Source: Beroe ovata | Lineage: Eukaryota > Ctenophora > Nuda > Beroida > Beroidae | Reading direction: 5' to 3' | NCBI GenBank assembly: GCA_946803715.1 | Contig: CAMPET010000311.1 | Location: 40,728 to 54,003, forward strand | Length of the DNA stretch: 13,276 nucleotides | Part shown: piece by piece, positions 7,085 to 13,276 of the stretch | Layout of the letters: each line of letters starts with the position of its first letter | How positions within the stretch are numbered: position 1 is the stretch's first letter | The notes under the pieces: model-generated | The model's database searches: none | Seen by the model: only the letters and a program-made list of their open reading frames with translations | Told to the model about the DNA's origin: nothing | Made by a program: the position numbers and the translations under genes

Positions 7085-7325
7085 CGGAATTCTCGACAGG
7101 GTCTATCATGGATCGGCAGCAAGCCGCTGAGAATAAGTTTGCGCCGCGCGCGCGCAAAACGAAATTCTCGATATGGACAGTGGACAGGGTCTATAATGTA
7201 TAATCAATCTTGCCGGATGTTATCTGTCCACTGTTTCTTGCGCGCGCAAGAAACAGTGGACAGATAACATCCGGCAAAATCAATCAACAATGGTTATAGA
7301 CCCTATCAAGAATTTCCGTGGCGCC
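7085..7325. repeat. Large inverted-repeat element surrounding a perfect palindrome
   Basis: Outside the 68-bp core, GACAGGGTCTATAATG and GAAATTCTCGATATGG on the left pair with ATAGACCCTATCAAGAATTT on the right. The flanks carry GGCGCC or GCGCCGCGCGCGCGC. The left flank is itself duplicated (AATTCTCGACAGGGTCTATC at about 7088 and a similar motif at 7163). An inverted copy of this flank occurs at 5725-5779 next to the 5651 hairpin. Confidence 0.7.
7210..7277. repeat. Perfect 68-bp palindrome
   Basis: Reads TTGCCGGATGTTATCTGTCC, CACTGTTTCTTGCGCG and then its exact reverse complement with no loop (centre between 7243 and 7244). Both half-sites match base for base across 34 bp. The centre CGCGCGCG-like stretch is prone to Z-DNA. 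Perfect palindromes decay quickly, so the copy looks recent or actively maintained. Confidence 0.95.
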
Positions 7326-7353
7326 GACGGTAGTGAAAACCCCGGAAATTTCT

Positions 7354-7440
7354 TGTCAGATTTTATCTCAATCTGACCTTTGTTTCTCCCGCCGCGCGCC
7401 TTTATTGTTCATCGCATCGAAGGCCAAGGCCAGGCCGAAA
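7354..7440. repeat. Eroded half of the TTGTCAGATTTTATCTGACC element family
   Basis: TTGTCAGATTTTATCTCAAT, CTGACCTTTGTTTCTCCCGC and later ATCGAAGGCC follow the same order as 5836-5900, but no matching right arm follows. A truncated family member. Confidence 0.55.
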
Positions 7441-7586
7441 CTGACATGAAGAAATTTAATTTCATCCAAAATGTGGTCGAGGGCGCCCCGGCGCTGATAC
7501 AAGCCGTGTACACAGTACAGTTACACATGGAACGAAAATGGAAAAGGAGAAGTGCAAAGTGGGAAGGAAGGAAAAAGACGCGCACT

Positions 7587-7632
7587 GTTACACTTATATA
7601 GTAGAAGTAGTTACACTTATATAGTAGAAGTA
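7587..7632. repeat. 23-bp tandem repeat, two copies
   Basis: GTTACACTTATATAGTAGAA plus GTA is repeated exactly twice, followed by a further partial palindromic stretch (AACTATAGCTATACTACTAC). Confidence 0.9.
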
Positions 7633-7764
7633 GAACTATAGCTATACTACTACTAGAAACTGCTTACAATTGCTAAATAACAATGATAATTGCATGTCTT
7701 TTTCCTTCCTTCCGCCTTTTTGCTTTTCCTTCCAAGCGCAGTGTCAGTGTACACATACGCGATA

Positions 7765-7864
7765 ATGGGATTGGGATATTGACGTCTACTAATAATACTT
7801 TTGACCACTTTTTGACAGTTTATACTATTACTTATTGAGGTTTTACTCTGTTCTTCAAGTAATA
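7765..7864 (+). repeat. Rearranged copy of modules from 6366-6740
   Basis: GATATTGACGTCTACTAATA, TTGACCACTTTTTGACA and then GAGGTTTTACTCTGTTCTTC occur here within 100 bp; in the first copy the same modules are spread over about 370 bp. This fits an internally deleted copy of one longer element. Confidence 0.6.
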
Positions 7865-7976
7865 GTATAATTGTAATACTTATACTAATAGCTCCTACTG
7901 AAAAGGCATTACCGCAAGGCCAGGGTAATACATATTAGAAACAGTAACAGTACATTGTGTTAACAGTAACACCGCA

Positions 7977-8014
7977 TCACGCATAATTTGACAAATCACG
8001 CATAATTTGACAAA
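7977..8014. repeat. 19-bp tandem repeat, two copies
   Basis: TCACGCATAATTTGACAAA is repeated exactly twice. Confidence 0.92.
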
Positions 8015-8546
8015 TAAGCCCGGCAACCTGAGCAGCTCAGGCAGAGCTGTGAGCACAAGAATTAGAAATTAAGAAGTTGGGCATGCTGCATTCGATCACT
8101 ATAGCAACGCTGCATACAAATCATATTTTCTCATTTTAATCTTACCATATTACATTATTGCTCCTTAACATTTGCTTCTTAAAAGTTAAAGTTTAGGACT
8201 GTACATTGATATCTTGCAGTTGAATCTCTGATACTTGTAGTTGTGCTGGACCTAATATCTACATCGAAATTGTACTTTTTTATTACTTAAATTATTCAAA
8301 TTGAGTGCGATACCTTGGCACACTGACAGATGTCACTGACATATGATGTGTAACCAGATACCTCAACGTTACACAAAGACCTCAGGTGGTAACTGGTACA
8401 CCATACACAATGAGTGTGACACTGGACATTGTACTGTGTATCTTATCACAGTTTCTGCACAGTTTGGTTTAGCCAACAACGCCGTTTGTAATTGTAGACA
8501 CCACACACGTCACACATACGCACAGTACGCATAGTACACATAGTCA
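8015..8546. other. No gene or recognised element seen
   Basis: Mostly AT-rich DNA without splice-bounded open frames, RNA-gene structure or shared repeat blocks that I can detect. Confidence 0.5.
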
Positions 8547-8566
8547 AACACACACACACACACACN

Positions 8567-8613
<47 letters not shown>

Positions 8614-8638
8614 CACACACACAGTACACGCACACAGA
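8547..8638. repeat. CA microsatellite with interrupted tail
   Basis: About 30 CA units to 8610, with an N at 8566, followed by CACA blocks separated by GT. Cys/Val-rich frames over it are artefacts of the repeat. Confidence 0.97.
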
Positions 8639-8750
8639 GTCAGACACACACGACAGATTACTACCAATACAAGCAAGCAGACACAGAAACCACACAAACC
8701 AAATACACACCGTGACTATTGACTATTGCCATTGATTGTATGTAAGGCAC

Positions 8751-8798
8751 AATTTTTCCCACAACCAAATAAGATTTGGTTGTTCTTGTCTGCGGTAT
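8751..8798 (+). repeat. Second copy of the AATTTTTCCC...GATTTGGTTGTT module
   Basis: Matches 6741-6786 at most positions, ending GTCTGCGG where the first copy has GTCCGCAG. Marks the right-hand limit of the repeat nest. Confidence 0.75.
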
Positions 8799-9720
8799 CT
8801 AGCGTTATTTATCTTAAAGTTTAACTCTATGATATGAGAAAGAACGCTGCATTTACGACAGACTGTCACCACATCACGTGTAGAAACACTAAATCTAATA
8901 TATCCCCGATAGGGTTCAACATCAACTACAGATGCCACTGGGGGGCTTGCCAGCCCCCTGATTACAATTTATCTCAAAACATTACATTTTATACTACTTG
9001 AATGGTTAAAATGCAGTACATGCATAATCTGCATATCGGTGCGATCAAAACGTGCAAAATGATTCAGTTATCATAACAAATTCTTGTTTAACATCTTTAG
9101 TTTGCTTTGCAAATTTTCAGTCGATTCGGTTGATGGATTTCAACGGACTTATAGCAGATCCAAACCACGTGATTAGGAAAATATGGCCAAATTTAACATG
9201 TATTTGTAATTAAATTCAAAATTGACATGTTATAAATCACTATCCGTATCGTAACGAGGACTCATAAAACGGCCTGGTTTATAATTGAATTTGAACCAAT
9301 ATCAATGGTAGTACCACTACCATTACCAATACCATGGATTTGGAATTTTGGAATGGTCAAAGAGGATGGATTACCTAGTTCACTCAAAATCCAAATGTTC
9401 CAGCCGTTAACAATACATTCTAAACTGTGCTTATCAAATCCTGTCTCACTCTTCACTAAGCAGTAAGCACATATGTTGCAGCTACTGCTAACACTTGTTG
9501 CTTCTTACAATCAGTAGAAATTGAGAGCGAGGGACGACTTTTGAAACTATATATTTGCTTGAACTTGAAGTACACGTCCCACCTCGAGCTTTTGTCGGCA
9601 TTTGTGTTCTGCAATCGCGACTTTCTTCCGATAAATAAAGTGAAAATGTGATTAAACGGGATAATTTTAAACTTTGTTAAAGAATTAGAGAAAACGCGTA
9701 TCGCTAGACGTATATTCGAC
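8799..9720. other. No gene seen; one small GC hairpin
   Basis: AT-rich DNA with no splice-bounded coding sequence. GGGGGCT (8941-8947) pairs with AGCCCCC (8952-8958) around a 5-base loop, an isolated hairpin. Frames on the minus strand at 8723-8938 and 9262-9740 have no recognisable features. Confidence 0.5.
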
Positions 9721-10002
9721 GCTCTTTGATCAATGTGCATTGTGTTGCCACGCTAATCAAACGTAGATCGCCGTGTTTTTCCAATATCATGTTCGTGAAA
9801 GCGTCGGCGGCTGTGCCATGGCGTGCTTGTGCCACATTTGCATATCATCGTTTGCACCAGTTGTGCCCTCAATCCGCCAGTGCCACTATGCCACAAATCA
9901 CAATACGCCATATCAATACGCCAAATTTCGTGCCGAGGCCGCGATAGCTGTGACTTTCATTTTCAATCTGCAGTACTGACCATAGACGTTTTCCCTCTAC
10001 AG
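9721..10002 (+). promoter_or_regulatory. Likely promoter and 5' untranslated region of the CXorf65-like gene
   Basis: Base composition shifts to more C+G with many CpG here, and it ends in a good acceptor, TTCCCTCTACAG|GATAATGG, before the first coding exon. That acceptor implies an upstream non-coding exon in this stretch, but I cannot place its donor. No TATA box is apparent. Confidence 0.35.
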
Positions 10003-10006
10003 GATA

Positions 10007-10015
10007 ATGGAATAA
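10007..10015 (+). other. Two-codon upstream ORF
   Basis: ATG GAA TAA lies five bases before the first in-frame ATG (10021) of the CXorf65-like gene, in another frame and on the same exon. Confidence 0.5.
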
Positions 10016-10020
10016 GCCCC

Positions 10021-10075
10021 ATGTTCGATATCAATCAGGAACAACAAACTATGTTCATTAAAGTCCTCTATGGAG
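10021..10075 (+). CDS. CXorf65-like exon 1
   Basis: Preceded by acceptor CTCTACAG|GATAATGG at 10002. Encodes MFDINQEQQTMFIKVLYG plus one base; donor GGAG|GTAATA. Two in-frame ATGs (10021, 10051); the second fits the family start. Confidence 0.8.
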
Positions 10076-11422
10076 GTAATAATGGGAAGTGTAATTTCAC
10101 AATGACCTCCTAAATCTCAAATCTGTCTCATACCCACGTGATTTTACCCACATAACAACGTGATTTCACCCACGTGATTAACCACGTGATTACCCACTAC
10201 AGACAATGAGGAAGCGCTATTCAACCCAAACTGCAGAACACTTTTACTCCTAGAGCACATCAAAGACAGAGTTGGCTACGAACAAGACAGTAAGCACAAT
10301 ATTCTCATGAAATCGATATCCTGCTCCTTATGATTATGAACCTTGCAGTGAAGTATAAGCAAGCCCACAACTATATTCCACACCTACAAAATTAATAGTG
10401 TCCCAAAATCCTTCCTAATGAGGTATTAAATTCGTGACTCAACCACAACATATATTTTGCCAGTTGATATCGATCTATCTGATGAGAACGGTTTCATAGT
10501 GAACTTGTTACGGAGTCCCCCACTTCAATACGCATCAGACATCCTGGAGTCAAGACGAACATTTATACTCATCAAAGTTTCCAGTAAGCATTGCATCACA
10601 AGCTTTCACATCTGTACACGCATACACATAGGCGTAATTATATGCTTATCAAATGTGTGAATGTGTTCGCGTGTGACTGTGTTAAGGAGTGAGTGTCAGT
10701 GAGTGAGTATGTGTGTGAGTGTCAGTGAGTGAGTATGTGTGTGAGCGAGTGAGTATACCACGTGTACCATAGATCTCACAACTATTTCAATCCTCTAGAG
10801 AACGAAGATGGCTCCGAATCTGTGGAACCAATGCTGCAGAACCTCCAACACAACAGACCAAACGCATTTGGTAAGGGCAGTTTCAGCTCTTCATGGATCA
10901 TCTAATATGAAACAGTTGATCTTTAGGTGTTATCAGTGTGAAATTAGAGTGAAATTAGACTGCTATCTGAGCAAAATAGCTGCATTTGAGTACCTATCAT
11001 TTTATAGTGCAACTGGGATGAGCTACTCGTCATGTGACCTCGAACACCATATCTGAGAAGTAATCAGAATTTCTCTCAATATCCCAATGAGGTAGCTCGA
11101 AAATTCCCTCGGATTTGTATTCCACGTCGAAAATAGGCCAGGAACACTTATTTCTAATATGCCCCCTGAAAAGTTGTTTTTACTTTTTGGCCGTTTTTGG
11201 TATCGGTGTGCCTCATTGAGTTTCGGGTTCTTTTTGTTGTATATGCTTCACACAGTTTTAAAATCAAAATTTCAGTTTAAAATAGTGATTTGTGACACCG
11301 ACTGACAGTTGACACTCTCAGAACGGTTAACGAGTAGCAATGACAGCAGAGGACAACAGATGGACTCTGACAACAAGAAACTGGGCCGTCAGAAGAGCAA
11401 GAAGTCAGGGAAGAGGAAGTAG
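10021..11422 (+). CDS. CXorf65-like protein (Pfam Il2rg family), five exons
   Basis: A small protein of a conserved animal family whose human member is CXorf65; its function is unknown, and the Pfam name comes from a neighbouring gene, not from receptor activity. Exons: 10021-10075, 10203-10289, 10464-10583, 10799-10870, 11322-11422, all joined in phase 1, ending at TAG. Protein is 144 residues from the first ATG or 134 from the second (10051), where the family's MFI...YGDN start aligns. Family features: FIKVLYGDNEEALFNPNCRT, then LLLLEHIKDRVGY, the acidic IDIDLSDENG, and a third-exon end with FILIKVSK. This is a ubiquitin-like/beta-rich N-terminal pattern by inference. The fourth exon (VEPMLQNLQ) fits the family's later helix; the last exon is a Lys/Arg-rich tail (KKLGRQKSKKSGKRK), perhaps a nuclear or nucleic-acid contact. 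It is shorter than I recall for mammalian members (about 180). Confidence 0.85.
10132..10197 (+). repeat. Cluster of CACGTGATT-like units in intron 1 of the CXorf65-like gene
   Basis: CACGTGATT occurs at 10135, 10171 and 10183, with an ACGTGATT at 10158, spaced irregularly inside a 127-bp intron. CACGTG is an E-box. It may be a decayed minisatellite or a binding cluster. Confidence 0.55.
10203..10289 (+). CDS. CXorf65-like exon 2
   Basis: Acceptor CCACTACAG|ACAATGAG, donor GACA|GTAAGC. Encodes NEEALFNPNCRTLLLLEHIK then DRVGYEQD, the most conserved part of the family. Confidence 0.92.
10464..10583 (+). CDS. CXorf65-like exon 3
   Basis: Acceptor TTTTGCCAG|TTGATATC, donor TCCA|GTAAGC. Encodes DIDLSDENGFIVNLL, then SDILESRRTFILIKVS. 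Confidence 0.92.
10689..10757. repeat. 26-bp minisatellite in intron 3 of the CXorf65-like gene
   Basis: GTGAGTGTCAGTGAGTGAGT followed by ATGTGT occurs twice exactly (10689-10714, 10715-10740) with a partial third. It contains repeated GTGAGT, the consensus 5' splice motif, within an intron. Confidence 0.9.
10799..10870 (+). CDS. CXorf65-like exon 4
   Basis: Acceptor ATCCTCTAG|AGAACG (choosing the first AG keeps the frame), donor TTTG|GTAAGG. Encodes NEDGSESVEPMLQNLQHNRP and NAF. Confidence 0.85.
11322..11422 (+). CDS. CXorf65-like exon 5 with stop codon
   Basis: Acceptor CACTCTCAG|AACGG continues phase 1. Encodes RLTSSNDSRGQQ, then the basic tail KKLGRQKSKKSGKRK and TAG at 11420-11422. Basic, low-complexity, so this exon rests on splice phase more than on homology. 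Confidence 0.75.
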
Positions 11423-11902
11423 TGGACGGAGGGTAGCTCGCTAAATCAGCAAACATCTACCACGAACAGAGTGTGTGGGATCAGCATGATTACAAACAGT
11501 GGACAGATAGATGACCACGATTGAGATCAGAAAAGATATAAATAATTACCCTACATCGATATCTATTATCTGCGGAATAGACAGAAGAATTAGATCCTTG
11601 AGTCACAATAGCATTGATATGTGGTGATTTTCATTTTCCGGTCATGCCTATCATGACGCTTTCTCCCATGATAAGGGTATTAAAATATCTGGAGATATCG
11701 ATGATCGTTTATTATCAGAAACGATTTAGACAGAATTCGTATTGTTCGAGGGTAAAACAGTTGTATATAACATTAATAACAGGTTGAATAATCATCAGAT
11801 ATAATGCTCTGTTTTGAACACGTATTTTACCAAAATAAGCTGCAGTGAAAATGAATCCTCTTGGATATTCATGTTTTATACACGAGGGAGTGGAGACAAC
11901 TC

Positions 11903-11940
11903 TCAGATAATCAGGAGATAATCAGATAATCAGGAGATAA
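11903..11940. repeat. 19-bp tandem repeat, two copies
   Basis: TCAGATAATCAGGAGATAA is repeated exactly twice. Confidence 0.92.
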
Positions 11941-11965
11941 GTACCTTATTATTATGTTGGGGGTT

Positions 11966-11975
11966 AATAAATAAA
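11966..11975 (+). terminator. Possible polyadenylation signals
   Basis: Two overlapping AATAAA (AATAAATAAA) about 545 bases after the CXorf65-like stop. A possible 3' end, weak because the DNA is AT-rich. Confidence 0.25.
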
Positions 11976-12006
11976 TGTTCAGCCCACACGTAATGTTTAT
12001 CACATA

Positions 12007-12515
12007 CACTCAGTTTTTTTGTAAGAAACTTATTGAAATCCTAGGCTAGAGGTTTCTTATTTTTCCACGATTTTGAGCCTACAAGTTTCTTAACTGGTTT
12101 CTTATTCCTGTATCCTATATCAATTTTCGAAACTTACTTCCGTCAAAATCTCAACATAGTTATACTAAATTTAGACGTCTATACCATACGTGTTCTCAAA
12201 ATGCCGATCAGAAGGCAGATGGGTGATATACGGTCAAAAGTGAAGGGGCGGGGGTCTGGGGGCGCAGCCCCCAGAAGCCAGACGTTTACTGTAGATAGAA
12301 TTATCGTTGTACTAGGATTCTGTACACAAATTTGAGAATTTTAGGCTCAAAGTTTCTTAGTTTCTTAATTGTAGTTCAACGGAGTTTCTTAATTTTTCTT
12401 GGATTCTAGGCTAAGTTTCTTAAATTTTCGGAAATCCTAGGCTCAGTTTCTTATATAGAGTTTCTTATATAGAGAGTTTCTTATATAGAGAGTTTCTTAT
12501 AGAAAAAACTGAGTG
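12007..12515. mobile_element. TA-flanked inverted-repeat miniature element (Tc1/mariner-like, non-autonomous)
   Basis: The left end TA|CACTCAGTTTTTTTGTAAGA and right end TTATAGAAAAAACTGAGTG|TA form terminal inverted repeats of about 25 bp, continuing less perfectly through GTTTCTTA motifs. TA on both sides is the target duplication expected of Tc1/mariner transposases. The interior has no open frame, but has about a dozen GTTTCTTA-type motifs, near-inverted CCTAGGCT blocks and a GC-rich hairpin (GGGGGCGCAGCCCCC, 12258-12272). The right end holds three 16-18-bp tandem units of AGTTTCTTATATAG. Class assignment rests on TA and the terminal repeats only. Confidence 0.8.
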
Positions 12516-12895
12516 TATTAACACACAGACGCTGATTACGCAGTCTCCACTGGCATTATTTTCACGGTTAGTAATCCCGTTATTAGATTGAATTGCACAT
12601 CTATAATAATGATATTCAGTTCAGATAAAACATGAAATTAATGTGAAAGTTGCGTAGGTATAACATGAAAATTCAGGTTATAATTGTCATTGGCCTTTCC
12701 GAAGTCCCTATACATAATCATTACTCCTATAATACAGTGATTCGCGCGCTGATTATCAATTTAACACCGTTTAAACCCAGCAATGTGATACACATTACAC
12801 AATATGATAAACAACGGAGACATATCATGAGGATAGAATGTTGCTGTGATTGCGAATTCAAAATTCGTCAGGTATATCCTGTTATCTCATCATAT

Positions 12896-13089
12896 CATAC
12901 ACACAAACACGCACAAACACACACATACACACATACATACACACATACATACATACATACATACATACATACATACATACATACATACATACATACATAC
13001 ATACATACACAATACACATACAAACATACAAACAAATACATATATGCATACATGCATACATAGATACACACACGCTCACACACACACAC
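12896..13089. repeat. ACAT/CA microsatellite block
   Basis: CA-rich start, then about 20 ACAT units (about 12924-13007), then degenerate ACAT and CA to 13089. His/Thr/Ile frames over it are repeat artefacts. Confidence 0.97.
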
Positions 13090-13198
13090 ACTTTTACATT
13101 AGCGCTCATATATAGGGCTATATATAGTGTGTATTGTGTGGTATTATGTTTAGTAGGTTTGGTATGACTGTGACGTCAATGAGCCTATTTCTGTTGAC

Positions 13199-13276
13199 AA
13201 GTGTGTGTGTGTGTGTGTGTGTGTGCGTGTGTGTGCGTGCTTGTACATGTGTTTGTGTATGTTAGAGTGTGTGTGT
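13199..13276. repeat. GT microsatellite at the right edge
   Basis: (GT)n with GC interruptions and TGTATGTTAGAGTGT at its end; it continues to the window end. Confidence 0.95.

Noticed and set aside
5395-7440. CRISPR array reading of the repeated palindromes
   Set aside because: Spacing is irregular, arms differ, and the setting is plainly eukaryotic.
7380-7601. Plus-strand frame ending in a Lys/Arg-rich tail
   Set aside because: It crosses a truncated palindrome copy and a purine-rich stretch; no splice sites or family features.
8446-8710. Cys/Val-rich reading frames
   Set aside because: They are translations of the CA microsatellite; the N at 8566 also lies within.
9262-9740. Minus-strand frames of 64 and 94 codons
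   Set aside because: AT-rich, low-complexity in places, no start context, splice evidence or recognised motifs.
12846-13167. His/Thr/Ile-repeat and Tyr/Cys/Val-repeat frames
   Set aside because: Produced by the ACAT and CA microsatellites on each strand.

Overview
This is a window of invertebrate animal (metazoan) nuclear DNA. The evidence is three intron-split genes with GT-AG splice sites whose reading frames join exactly, low coding density, microsatellites, and several families of non-coding mobile-element remnants. I cannot name the species. The gene set (a DNAJB6/B2-type co-chaperone, an RPA70-like single-strand DNA-binding protein and a CXorf65-type protein) points to an animal. The short introns suggest a non-vertebrate. 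Two N characters (6787, 8566) show that this is an assembled draft sequence.

Layout. (1) 576-4743, minus strand: a class B J-domain co-chaperone gene of the DNAJB6/DNAJB2 type. Six exons rebuild 207 residues; the last C-terminal exon is not convincingly found and may lie beyond position 1. (2) 2084-3897, minus strand: a second gene, resembling the large subunit of replication protein A, lies wholly inside the third intron of the co-chaperone gene and in the same orientation. It has three exons and its own possible polyadenylation signal at 1964-1969. A 43-bp tandem repeat covers its stop codon. (3) About 4819-8800: a nest of repeats with no supportable gene. It holds a dispersed repeat of about 290 bp in two copies, several GC-rich palindromes with CGCGCG centres (one a perfect 68-bp palindrome), duplicated blocks and a CA microsatellite. 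(4) 8800-9720: AT-rich, nothing recognisable. (5) 10021-11422, plus strand: a five-exon gene for a small protein of the CXorf65 type (Pfam calls the family Il2rg, a misleading name). All four coding introns are phase 1. (6) 11423-13276: no gene; a 509-bp TA-flanked inverted-repeat element (12007-12515) and long ACAT and GT/CA microsatellites.

How the genes relate. The co-chaperone and the CXorf65-type gene have no evident functional link. The nested pair is the most interesting arrangement. The RPA-like gene has to be transcribed within the co-chaperone's primary transcript, its first exon carries an acceptor that is in phase with the J-domain exons, and its predicted protein lacks the N-terminal protein-interaction OB domain of RPA70. 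Nested gene, alternative 3' end and fusion transcript are all open, and RNA data would decide. Exon boundaries were inferred by eye from splice motifs, phase continuity and remembered family similarity; no search was run.
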